Positions 14,769 to 23,603 of a stretch of DNA of 45,804 nucleotides are shown one piece after another (positions within the stretch are counted from its first letter, which is position 1; each line of letters starts with the position of its first letter). The notes under the pieces are model-generated. The model ran no database searches. It saw only the letters and a list, made by a program, of their open reading frames with translations, and had not been told where the DNA came from. This stretch comes from Bacteroidales bacterium (GTDB lineage: Bacteria; Bacteroidota; Bacteroidia; Bacteroidales; FEN-979). The DNA lies in contig JAQWBQ010000022.1 in NCBI GenBank assembly GCA_028706295.1, positions 1 through 45,804 of the forward strand, written 5' to 3'. Both the position numbers and the translations under genes were made by a program.

Positions 14769-17426
14769 ATGAGAACGTATATTTTGATTCTGTTTCTGGC
14801 AATAGGGCTGTCGGTTGTGACAACCGGCGCGAATCCCTTAACAACGGATATCGTTTCTTCGGGTGCGTCGGGACCGGCGATAGCTTTTTCCCCGGGACCC
14901 CAGAATAAATCAACCGGAGGTCAGAAAAAACAGACAACAAAGTCAGGGAGTAAAAGTGCGACCGGGAAGCAGAAAACTTCGACTACCACCGGGAAATCAA
15001 AAACTCCGGCTGCCACTACGGGTCCGGTTCATTCGAAGGCAGGGATGATCGCGGCCAACCAGGTCGATACCTTCAAACTGCAGGTTACTCCCCTGGTGAA
15101 ATTCTTTGAAAGTTCGCTCAATTTTCTGGCCGATAAGCGAAATCCGGTGAACGAAAAGAAAACCATCATCACCCAAAGCTATCTCAAATGGTGCTGGGAT
15201 GAGGAGGTTCAGGTGGAGGATGACCTCGATGAAAACCGGTTGGTCCCCCTGCACAAGGATATGCCCGCCTACCTCAGCGACGTCGATTTCTTTTTCCGTC
15301 AGGCCCGTTTCAGTTATGATGTCCAGGATGTGTCGGTTGAGACCGATGCCCGCGGACTGACCTATTTTAAGGTCACGGCAAACCGGAATCTGAAAGGTCT
15401 TACTGTTAACGGCGATTCGGTCAATTCAAACAAGGTGCGTTACCTTGAGATCAACTTTGATTCAGTCAGGCAACAACTCAAGATCGTGAGTATTTATACA
15501 ACAAAACTCAACGAGAAGGAGGAGATGCGGAACTGGTGGAATACCTTGCCGGTTGCCTGGAAATCCATCCTGGGCAACGGGAAAAAGGCAGGCGACACCG
15601 ATCTCGCCAAAATTGAATCGTTCAACGACACGGTCGCCATGGTCGCCGGGGTCCCGGTGCCGGTCGACGGAAATGCGTTTTATCAGGCGGTGTCAGGGGT
15701 GGTCAATTCAGCATCGGTAAGCCTGGCAGGCAACCGCGAAATCCAGGATCTTGGCCCCCTCTATAAACTTTCGGATTTGAAAACCCTGGATCTTTCGGGA
15801 ACAAAGGTCAGCGATCTCATGCCTTTACGGAACCTGAACAACCTGAATGAACTCAACCTGGCAGGAACGGGGGTTACCACCCTCGATCCATTGCGGTATT
15901 GTTCAAATATTACCCGCCTGAACATCGCGGCCACAGCTGTAACGGATCTCTCGGTAGTACCAACCTATCAGGCGCTGGAAGCGCTCGACATCAGCAGCAC
16001 CCCGATATCGTCGATCGCGCTTTTAGAGGGGATGACGCATCTGAAGGAGTTGAATATTTCCAATACCGCCATCCAGGATCTTACCCCGGCAGCGGGATTT
16101 ATTACACTTGAAGAGTTCAATTTTTCGGGTACCAGGGTTACGGATCTTACCCCGATACAATCACTGAAATCTTTAAAAATACTGGTCTTTGACAGTACCG
16201 AAATACGGAATCTTTCACCCCTGAAGGATCTGACAAACCTACAAACGGTAAGTTGCAACAACAGCGGGGTGAAACAGCAGGAGGCGTTGAATTTCTTAAA
16301 GGATCACCCCGCGACTTCGCTGCTTTATGCCACGAAACCACTTACGGAGTGGTGGAGAAGTATGACACCCGACTGGCGCAACACGTTTAATCTGGCCATG
16401 GAACTCAGTGATCCCCCTACACCTGAACAACTCCATGTGCTTATTCTTACCGACAGTATCAACATCACCGGACGGCTTGCCATCACTTCCCTTTATCCCT
16501 TGCAAAAGCTGATCCTATTGAGGAATCTCCAATGCCAGAGTACCGGGATATCAAGTTTTGATCCGCTTTCGGGGCTTAAGGCGCTGACGACGATCAATGC
16601 CGCAAATACAAAAGTCAACAAGGTTCAGCCGTTATCGGGTTGTACCGCGCTGGAGACCCTGAATATCGACAATACGCAGGTAGCCGATCTGGCCGGCCTC
16701 GAAGGATTGAAATCCCTGCAGTTGGTCTTTGCCGACAACACCCCGCTGGATGATAAGGATGCCCTCGCTTTTGCCGACCGTAACCCGGCATGCACCCTGG
16801 TCTATCAGACTTATGAAAATGAAACGTGGTGGCAGAGCCTGAATCCGACCTGGAAGGAGATCTTCATGAAATCTGTCAACATCAGCGGAAATCCCGACAA
16901 GGTGCAGTTGGAGAAGATTGCCGGATTGCAGAAGGTGACTATTTCGGAGAATTTCCAGGTTGCCGATCTCCGGCCGCTGACCCACCTGAAAAGACTTGCC
17001 GGGCTTGAATTTTCAGGAACCACCGTTTCCGATCTCGGACCGCTGACGCAGATGCCACAACTGAAAGCGCTGAGATGCCCGAAAAATCCGATTTCAGACC
17101 TCACACCGGTAAAGGATCTGCCCGGCCTTACGGAGCTCGACTTTTCCAATACCCTGGTCAACGACCTGGAAGCCATTCAGAACATGGTACAACTCTCGGT
17201 ACTGAAGTTCAACGGAACCCAGATCAAAAACCTCAAATACCTCGAAAAGCTTGTGAATCTCACGGTCCTGGAGTTTTACAATACCAAGGTGGGAAATATC
17301 AGTGTTCTGGATGGAATGAAGCGGTTGGTTTCCGTTAGAATGTTCAATACCAGCGTTTCGGAAAAACGTGCCGAACAATTCCGGCAGACCCATCCCGATT
17401 GTGAAGTAGTATTCTATAAAAAATGA
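14769..17426 (+). CDS. Exported leucine-rich-repeat protein with three Trp-Trp capped modules
   Basis: The start at 14769 gives a signal peptide (MRTYILILFLAIGLSVVTTG) and 885 residues. A Lys/Ser/Thr-rich linker (about 42-85) leads to an N-terminal domain (about 100-252) shaped like the products of the two preceding genes. Then come three modules. Each opens with a Trp-Trp cap (WWNTLPVAWKSIL at 256, WWRSMTPDWRNTF at 528, WWQSLNPTWKEIF at 687), continues with 22-residue LRRs of the pattern L..L..LDLSGTKVSDL.PL, and closes with a cap at about 501-520, 660-679 and 863-882 (AxxFxxxxPxCxxVY-like). LRR folds bind proteins, so a scaffold or ligand-binding role is likely. It may be periplasmic or at the outer membrane; there is no sorting tail or transmembrane segment. 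The gene overlaps the ComB gene by ATGA. Confidence 0.85.
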   Translation: MRTYILILFLAIGLSVVTTGANPLTTDIVSSGASGPAIAFSPGPQNKSTGGQKKQTTKSGSKSATGKQKTSTTTGKSKTPAATTGPVHSKAGMIAANQVDTFKLQVTPLVKFFESSLNFLADKRNPVNEKKTIITQSYLKWCWDEEVQVEDDLDENRLVPLHKDMPAYLSDVDFFFRQARFSYDVQDVSVETDARGLTYFKVTANRNLKGLTVNGDSVNSNKVRYLEINFDSVRQQLKIVSIYTTKLNEKEEMRNWWNTLPVAWKSILGNGKKAGDTDLAKIESFNDTVAMVAGVPVPVDGNAFYQAVSGVVNSASVSLAGNREIQDLGPLYKLSDLKTLDLSGTKVSDLMPLRNLNNLNELNLAGTGVTTLDPLRYCSNITRLNIAATAVTDLSVVPTYQALEALDISSTPISSIALLEGMTHLKELNISNTAIQDLTPAAGFITLEEFNFSGTRVTDLTPIQSLKSLKILVFDSTEIRNLSPLKDLTNLQTVSCNNSGVKQQEALNFLKDHPATSLLYATKPLTEWWRSMTPDWRNTFNLAMELSDPPTPEQLHVLILTDSINITGRLAITSLYPLQKLILLRNLQCQSTGISSFDPLSGLKALTTINAANTKVNKVQPLSGCTALETLNIDNTQVADLAGLEGLKSLQLVFADNTPLDDKDALAFADRNPACTLVYQTYENETWWQSLNPTWKEIFMKSVNISGNPDKVQLEKIAGLQKVTISENFQVADLRPLTHLKRLAGLEFSGTTVSDLGPLTQMPQLKALRCPKNPISDLTPVKDLPGLTELDFSNTLVNDLEAIQNMVQLSVLKFNGTQIKNLKYLEKLVNLTVLEFYNTKVGNISVLDGMKRLVSVRMFNTSVSEKRAEQFRQTHPDCEVVFYKK

Positions 17427-18166
17427 TGGAACACTTGCCTGTTTGCAAACCCACGCTTGAAGTTTGTTTCTCTCCCCGCCTCTTTCCCGATATCCTTACG
17501 CAGGAGCCGTTCGTGGTGGTACTGGTGGATATTCTTCGCGCAACTACATCGATTTGCGCGGCCTTCAGCCACGGCGCAAAGGAGATCATCCCGGTTGCGA
17601 CCCATGAACAGGCCCAGACGTATAAAAATAAAGGCTTTCTGGTCGCGACCGAAAAGGACGGGAAAAAGCTTGATTTTGCCGATTTCGGGAATTCGGCTTT
17701 TAATTTCACCCGTGAAAACATCGGAGACCGGACTTTGGTTTACTGCACGACCAACGGCACCCGTGCACTCGCTGTAGCCGGAAGTTCCGGGAAAGTTGTT
17801 ATCGCGGCATTCATCAACCTCAGCGCGGTTGTAAGCTGGCTGCTTTCGGAACATCGTAACACCGTGATCCTGTGTTCGGGATGGAAAAACAAATTTTGCC
17901 TCGAAGATTCCGTTTTCGCCGGAGCGCTTTCCGAACAACTTCTTCAGTCGGGCACCTATTCGACCACTTGTGATTCTGTAGCCGCTTCGATCGACCTGTG
18001 GCATTCGGCCAGGCCGGATATCCTGTCGTACATCGATAAAGCCGCACACCGCAAGCGTTTGCAGCGACTTGGTTTGGATGATGTACTGCCGCTCTCGTTC
18101 ACTACCGATCTGACCAACGTAATCCCGGTCTATGAAGATGGCGTCATTCGTGACCAATCAAAATAA
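17423..18166 (+). CDS. comB: 2-phosphosulfolactate phosphatase family protein (ComB-like)
   Basis: The 247 residues carry the ComB family signature: VDILRATTSICAAFSHGA near 33-50, the ATEKDGKKLDFADFGNS stretch and YCTTNGTRAL near 111-120. In methanogens ComB hydrolyses phosphosulfolactate on the way to coenzyme M; many bacteria without coenzyme M also have it, and their substrate is less certain. The start codon overlaps the stop of the LRR gene (ATGA at 17423), which ties its translation to the exported cluster although the enzyme itself has no signal peptide. I am confident of the family and unsure of the physiological role. No other coenzyme M gene is near. Confidence 0.88.
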   Translation: MMEHLPVCKPTLEVCFSPRLFPDILTQEPFVVVLVDILRATTSICAAFSHGAKEIIPVATHEQAQTYKNKGFLVATEKDGKKLDFADFGNSAFNFTRENIGDRTLVYCTTNGTRALAVAGSSGKVVIAAFINLSAVVSWLLSEHRNTVILCSGWKNKFCLEDSVFAGALSEQLLQSGTYSTTCDSVAASIDLWHSARPDILSYIDKAAHRKRLQRLGLDDVLPLSFTTDLTNVIPVYEDGVIRDQSK

Positions 18167-18193
18167 TAATTGAACCAATTCATTTACAATTTT

Positions 18194-20254
18194 ATGAAGT
18201 ACTTCAGAATTTTACTCCTTATGACCATCGCAAGCTATGCAACTTCCTGCGGTCAGCAGGGCAATCAGAAAAAAAATGACGACGGCAACGGTTTCAAATA
18301 TCTTACCGAACAGTTTGCCGATGCAAGGATCCTCAGGTACCAGGTGCCGGGTTTCGACTCCCTCAGCCTGAAGCAGAAGCGGCTTATTTATTACCTGAGT
18401 CAGGCTGCCTTGTGCGGAAGGGATATTATCTATGATCAGAATTACAGGTACAACCTTTTGATCCGGAAAACGCTTGAAGGAATCTATGAAAACTACCGGG
18501 GAAACCGGAATTCGGACGACTTCAGGAGTTTTGAAGTTTACCTGAAGCGGGTCTGGTTCAGCAACGGGATCCACCACCATTATTCGACCGATAAATTTAT
18601 CCCTGAATTTTCGAAGGAGTATTTTGCCTCCCTGGTGAAGGAGGTTGATCCTGCCTCGTTGCCGTTGGCAAAGGGCCAGGATGTGAACGGGTTTATTTCG
18701 GAGCTGACCCCGCTGATTTTTGACCCGCAGGTCGCCGCCAAGCGGGTGAGCCTAGATCCGGAGAAGGACCTCATCCTGTCGTCGGCATCTAATTTTTATG
18801 AAGGAGTCAATCAGCATGAAGCGGAACAATATTATGAAGGTCTGAAGGATGCCGACCGGAAAGCCGGTAAAGACACCCTGATTTCCTACGGGTTGAACTC
18901 GAAGCTCCAAAAAGAAAACGGAAAGATTACCGAGCAGTTTTATCGTGTGGGAGGACTCTATTCGGGAGCCATTGAAAAGATCGTTTATTGGCTTGAAAAA
19001 GCAGTGCCTGAAACGGAAACTCCCGAACAGAAGGAAGGACTGTTGCTGCTGATAGACTATTACAAGACCGGAAGCCTGTACACCTGGGACCGCTACAATG
19101 TTGCCTGGGTGAAGGACCTGAATTCGCTGGTCGATTATGTTAACGGCTTTATCGAAGTTTACGGAGATCCCATGGCCATGAAAGGTTCCTGGGAATCGAT
19201 CGTCAATTTTAAAGATGTGGTGGCAACCCGTCGCACCCAGATTCTGAGTGAAAATGCCCAGTATTTTGAAGATCATTCACCGGTCGACCCTTCATTCCGG
19301 AAAAAGGAGGTCAGGGGGGTTACGGCGAAGGTAATCACGGCAGCGCAACTGGGTGGCGAATGTCATCCAACCACACCCATCGGGATCAACCTTCCCAATG
19401 CCAACTGGATCCGGAAAACTTACGGCTCGAAATCGGTGACGATCGATAACATCACCTACGCTTATGATCAGGCTTCGCAGGGAAACGGATTCCTCGAGGA
19501 GTTTGCCTTTTCGAAGGAAGAGATCGAACGGGCGCGAAAATTCGGATACCTGGCCGGAAACCTCACAACCGATCTGCACGAATGTCTCGGACACGGATCG
19601 GGGCAGCTTTTACCCGGGGTCACCGCGGAGGCTTTGAAAAATTACCATTCCACGATCGAAGAGGCCCGTGCAGATCTTTTTGCCCTTTACTACATCAAGG
19701 ATCCTGAAATGGTAAACCTGGGACTGATAGCAGATTTTGAAACAGCCAAGGCCGAGTACGACAACTTCATGCGCAACGGACTGATGACCCAACTGGTCCG
19801 GATTCAACCGGGAAAAACCATTGAAGAGGCCCACATGCGCGACCGTGCCCTGATTGCCAACTGGGTTTTCGAAAAATCCAAGGGAAAGAACATCGTTGAA
19901 AAAGTTACGCGCGAAGGGAAGACATACGTCCACATCATCGATTACGATAAACTGAGGTGGCAGTTCGGTGAGTTGCTGAAGATCATTCAGAAGATCACTT
20001 CGGAAGGAAATTACCGGGAAGCCAGGGAACTCGTGGAGCAGTATGCCGTCGGAGTTGATCCCGTATTGCACAAGGAGGTACTGGAACGGTATAAAAAGTT
20101 AAATATCGCGCCCTATTCCGGCTTCATCAACCCGGAGTACTCGTTAGTGGTTAAAGACGACACCATTTCTGATGTTCAGATTATTTATCCTGAAGATTTT
20201 GCAGAACAAATGCTCCGTTATTCCAAGAATTATTCCTATCTGCCCCTGCGATGA
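18194..20254 (+). CDS. Dipeptidyl peptidase III-type lipoprotein (peptidase family M49)
   Basis: This zinc exopeptidase family removes dipeptides from peptide N-termini. The HExxGH-type zinc motif appears as HECLGHGSG with His462, and the second zinc motif as EEARAD with Glu489 and Glu490, about 27 residues later as expected. I start at 18194, which yields a lipoprotein signal (MKYFRILLLMTIASYATSC, Cys19) and 686 residues; upstream there is only a TTG. Bacterial and eukaryotic family members are often cytosolic, so a lipid-anchored form points to peptide degradation in the envelope. It is followed by the M23 peptidase gene with a 4-base overlap, so the two are co-translated. Confidence 0.93.
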   Translation: MKYFRILLLMTIASYATSCGQQGNQKKNDDGNGFKYLTEQFADARILRYQVPGFDSLSLKQKRLIYYLSQAALCGRDIIYDQNYRYNLLIRKTLEGIYENYRGNRNSDDFRSFEVYLKRVWFSNGIHHHYSTDKFIPEFSKEYFASLVKEVDPASLPLAKGQDVNGFISELTPLIFDPQVAAKRVSLDPEKDLILSSASNFYEGVNQHEAEQYYEGLKDADRKAGKDTLISYGLNSKLQKENGKITEQFYRVGGLYSGAIEKIVYWLEKAVPETETPEQKEGLLLLIDYYKTGSLYTWDRYNVAWVKDLNSLVDYVNGFIEVYGDPMAMKGSWESIVNFKDVVATRRTQILSENAQYFEDHSPVDPSFRKKEVRGVTAKVITAAQLGGECHPTTPIGINLPNANWIRKTYGSKSVTIDNITYAYDQASQGNGFLEEFAFSKEEIERARKFGYLAGNLTTDLHECLGHGSGQLLPGVTAEALKNYHSTIEEARADLFALYYIKDPEMVNLGLIADFETAKAEYDNFMRNGLMTQLVRIQPGKTIEEAHMRDRALIANWVFEKSKGKNIVEKVTREGKTYVHIIDYDKLRWQFGELLKIIQKITSEGNYREARELVEQYAVGVDPVLHKEVLERYKKLNIAPYSGFINPEYSLVVKDDTISDVQIIYPEDFAEQMLRYSKNYSYLPLR

Positions 20255-21987
20255 TTCAAAAAGGTTACCGGATCTCAGCCCTTCTCGTTTTCCTTCTGAT
20301 CTGTGCATCGGGAAGCATGATCGGGATAGAGAACCAGCGGAACTATTTCCGGTCGCCGGTCAGTTATCCGATCACCCTTTCCGGAGCCTTTGGGGAGATC
20401 CGCCGCAACCACTTTCATTCAGGGATTGACATCCGCACCGACGGGGTACAAGGGAAACCTGTTTATGCCATAGCCGACGGGTATGTCGCCAGGGTTTTTG
20501 TAGCCCCGGGTGGTTTCGGGAAAGCGCTTTATATCAGTCATCCCAATGGTTACACATCGGTTTATGGCCACCTGAAGGCCTTCGCGGGTTCAATCGGTAA
20601 ATGGGTCATTTCGCGGCAGTACCGGGCGGAGTCGTTCGCACTCGATACCGGGATTACGGCCGGGGTACTGAAGGTGAAAAAAGGCGATCTCATTGCCTGG
20701 TCGGGCAATTCCGGTTCCTCGGCCGGTCCGCATCTCCATTTTGAGATCCGTGACACACGCACCCAGGAGATCGTCGATCCGCTTGATTTCGGATTTATGC
20801 AGCCGGACAAGATCCAGCCGAAGATCACCTTCGTGAAAATATATCCCATGAACCCCGTATCGATGGTGAATTTTACCGGCAATGAGCTGCTGATACCGGT
20901 AACCGGAAACAATGGGAAATACCGGCTTAAAAACGCCGATACCATTCCCTTGACCGGTGCGATCACATTCGGCATTGAGACTTCCGAGAACAACGACGGA
21001 AGCCTGAAAACCGGGGTTCATGCCATCGATCTGATGGTTGACGGTGCATTGGTCTTTTCTCAGAGTATCGAACGGTTTTCCTTTACCGAAACGCGTTACG
21101 CGAACAGCCTGATGGATTATCCTGCGTTCATCCGTTCAAAACGAAAAATTCAGCGTTCCTATATTGCCCCAAACAATAAACTGCGGATCTATAAAAAGAC
21201 AGTCAACAAAGGGGTGGTCAATTTTTCCGATAACCGGGTGCATCAGATCCATTATCGGGTCACCGATGCCTTTGGAAATCAATCGGATTGCCGTTTTTAT
21301 GTTAAAAGCCATCCGCCGGCACCGCTGGGTGGACGGAATGTTCCGGTTGAACCCCGCGGTGTTCAGCAGTTTTCGTGGAAGACCGGAAACCGTTTTGAGC
21401 GTGACGACATCCGGTTTACGGTTCCGGGGGATGCTTTGTATGAGGATCTCTCCTTTGATTACCGCGTTTCGCCACAAGGTCCAAACACGTTGTCGGCGAT
21501 CCACCATCTGCACGACCAGTTCGTCCCCCTGCATACCTTCTGCACCCTTTCGATCCGGGCCGATCGCGTTCCAACGCACCTGCAGGCAAAGGCGATCATC
21601 GTGAGCGTAGATCCCGGCGGGAGGATCGCGAGCCGCGGCGGATCCTATGATAAAGGCTGGATTACCACGAAAATAAGAGAATTTGGCGCTTTTTCGATCG
21701 CTGTCGATACCGAACCTCCGGTGATCCGGGCCGTCAATATTTTCCCGAACAAAAAAGTGACCCGACAGACCTCTGTGCTCATCAAAATATCAGATAATCT
21801 TTCGGGCATCAAGAGTTACCGGGGAACCCTCAACGGAAAATGGATTCTGATGGATTACGATGAAAAAAACCGTTTGCTGACCTATCAGTTTGATGAACGT
21901 ATAAAACCGGGTAAGAACCTGTTCCTCCTTACGGTTACGGATGCGACCGGCAACACGAGCCGTTATGAAGCCGCATTGATCCGATGA
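20251..21987 (+). CDS. M23 (LytM-type) metallopeptidase with long C-terminal extension
   Basis: The 578-residue protein has a signal peptide and an early LytM domain. The zinc ligands are His56 and Asp60 in HFHSGID and His163 in HLHFEIRD; YGHL supplies His107. Such enzymes cut peptidoglycan cross-bridges or, when degenerate, activate amidases; here the metal site is complete. About 400 residues follow the catalytic domain, rich in beta structure, with phrases such as DNLSGIKSYRGTLNGKW and LLTVTDATGNTS typical of immunoglobulin-like folds. The gene overlaps the preceding peptidase gene by ATGA. A role in wall remodelling is inferred. Confidence 0.92.
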   Translation: MIQKGYRISALLVFLLICASGSMIGIENQRNYFRSPVSYPITLSGAFGEIRRNHFHSGIDIRTDGVQGKPVYAIADGYVARVFVAPGGFGKALYISHPNGYTSVYGHLKAFAGSIGKWVISRQYRAESFALDTGITAGVLKVKKGDLIAWSGNSGSSAGPHLHFEIRDTRTQEIVDPLDFGFMQPDKIQPKITFVKIYPMNPVSMVNFTGNELLIPVTGNNGKYRLKNADTIPLTGAITFGIETSENNDGSLKTGVHAIDLMVDGALVFSQSIERFSFTETRYANSLMDYPAFIRSKRKIQRSYIAPNNKLRIYKKTVNKGVVNFSDNRVHQIHYRVTDAFGNQSDCRFYVKSHPPAPLGGRNVPVEPRGVQQFSWKTGNRFERDDIRFTVPGDALYEDLSFDYRVSPQGPNTLSAIHHLHDQFVPLHTFCTLSIRADRVPTHLQAKAIIVSVDPGGRIASRGGSYDKGWITTKIREFGAFSIAVDTEPPVIRAVNIFPNKKVTRQTSVLIKISDNLSGIKSYRGTLNGKWILMDYDEKNRLLTYQFDERIKPGKNLFLLTVTDATGNTSRYEAALIR

Positions 21988-21996
21988 TTTTTTCCT

Positions 21997-22004
21997 TATA
22001 TTTG
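21997..22004 (+). promoter_or_regulatory. -7 box TATATTTG directly before guaA
   Basis: TATATTTG fits TAnnTTTG, and only four bases separate it from the guaA ATG at 22009. If active, transcription would start at or within a few bases of the start codon, giving a leaderless or nearly leaderless mRNA. Confidence 0.5.
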
Positions 22005-22008
22005 TGTC

Positions 22009-23538
22009 ATGCAAGAAACCATCCTGATTCTCGATTTCGGATCGCAGTATACCCAGTTGATTGCCCGCAGGGTACGTGAACTCAACGTTTTCTGTGAGAT
22101 TTATCCCTACAACAAAATTCCGGGGCCGGATCCGGCTTTCAAGGGGGTGATCCTGTCGGGAAGTCCAAGCTCTGTGCGGGACCCGGATGCTCCCATCCCG
22201 GATCTGTCCGGTATCAGGGGGAAGATCCCTGTTCTCGGCGTATGTTACGGTGCACAGTATCTGGCGCAGGCATCCGGGGGCGAAGTGGCGGCATCGAAGA
22301 TCAGGGAGTATGGACGGGCCAATCTCTCGTTTATTGATCAGAAAGACTTGCTCATGCACGGACTTTCGGATGGTTCGCAGGTATGGATGTCGCACGCCGA
22401 TACCATTCTTCATGTTCCCGCTTCATTCCGGATTACCGCAAGCACACCTGAAGTTACGATGGCCGGGTATAAGGTTGAGGCGGAACCCACTTACGGGATC
22501 CAGTTCCACCCCGAGGTTTATCATACTACTGAAGGGATGACCCTGTTGAAGAATTTTATCGTGAACATTTGCGGATGCAGACAGTCGTGGACACCGGAAT
22601 CGTTCATCGAATCCACCGTGGCCGAGCTGAGGCAAAAACTGGGAAACGACCGGGTGGTGCTGGGTCTTTCCGGCGGTGTCGATTCTTCGGTTGCGGCCAT
22701 GTTGCTCCACCGGGCTATCGGAGAAAATCTCTACTGCATTTTTGTGGATAACGGGCTGCTTCGGAAAAATGAATTCCGGAATGTACTTGAGCGGTTCCGC
22801 AATCTTGATCTGAATATCACGGGCGTCGATGCCGGAGCGATCTTTCTCGAAGGTCTGCGGGGGGTCACCGATCCGGAGAAGAAACGAAAGATCATCGGCA
22901 AGACCTTTATTGATATTTTTGAGGCGGAAGCCAACAAACTGGAAGGAATCCGCTGGCTGGCACAGGGAACAATCTATCCCGATGTCATTGAAAGCCGCTC
23001 TGTGAAAGGACCCTCTGCGACCATCAAATCACATCACAATGTAGGCGGTTTACCCGAGCACCTGAACCTGAAAATCGTCGAACCCCTCAACAGCCTGTTC
23101 AAGGATGAGGTCCGGCGGGTAGGGGCCACGTTGGGGCTCGACAAACTGTTTATCGACCGGCATCCTTTTCCCGGGCCCGGACTTGCCGTGCGGATCGTCA
23201 GCGACGTGGATGAAAAGAAGGTTAAACTTTTACAGGAGGTCGACGATATTTTTATTTCCGGGCTGCGGGCAGCCGGCTTGTATCATGAAGTCTGGCAGGC
23301 ATTTGCCGTTTTGCTTCCCGTTCAGACGGTGGGCGTCATGGGCGATGAACGCACCTATGAAAACGTAGTGGCATTGAGGGCAGTGACCTCTACCGACGGG
23401 ATGACCGCCGACTGGGCACGTCTCCCGCATGATTTTCTCGCGAAGGTGAGCAACGACATTATCAACAAAGTCAAGGGCGTCAACAGGGTCGTTTACGATA
23501 TCAGCTCCAAGCCGCCTGCCACTATTGAATGGGAATAA
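22009..23538 (+). CDS. guaA: GMP synthase (glutamine-hydrolysing)
   Basis: GuaA aminates XMP to GMP with glutamine and ATP. The amidotransferase half has catalytic Cys79 (GVCYGAQ), His167 and Glu169 (FHPE). The ATP-pyrophosphatase P-loop SGGVDSS is at 221-227, and the C-terminal dimerisation part ends with the canonical PPATIEWE. At 509 residues it is a normal full-length fusion. It stands 21 bases after the M23 gene, with its own promoter box at the junction, and is followed by the LysM protein gene. Confidence 0.97.
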   Translation: MQETILILDFGSQYTQLIARRVRELNVFCEIYPYNKIPGPDPAFKGVILSGSPSSVRDPDAPIPDLSGIRGKIPVLGVCYGAQYLAQASGGEVAASKIREYGRANLSFIDQKDLLMHGLSDGSQVWMSHADTILHVPASFRITASTPEVTMAGYKVEAEPTYGIQFHPEVYHTTEGMTLLKNFIVNICGCRQSWTPESFIESTVAELRQKLGNDRVVLGLSGGVDSSVAAMLLHRAIGENLYCIFVDNGLLRKNEFRNVLERFRNLDLNITGVDAGAIFLEGLRGVTDPEKKRKIIGKTFIDIFEAEANKLEGIRWLAQGTIYPDVIESRSVKGPSATIKSHHNVGGLPEHLNLKIVEPLNSLFKDEVRRVGATLGLDKLFIDRHPFPGPGLAVRIVSDVDEKKVKLLQEVDDIFISGLRAAGLYHEVWQAFAVLLPVQTVGVMGDERTYENVVALRAVTSTDGMTADWARLPHDFLAKVSNDIINKVKGVNRVVYDISSKPPATIEWE

Positions 23539-23603
23539 TTAACCGTGATGAAGGGGACAGTGACCGGGTCAGCCTTCCGGAACCGGATCCTGATGAAGAA
23601 ACT

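Noticed and set aside
17414-18157. A 247-codon minus-strand frame opposite comB
   Set aside because: Almost coextensive with comB, which carries the family signature; the antisense translation shows none.
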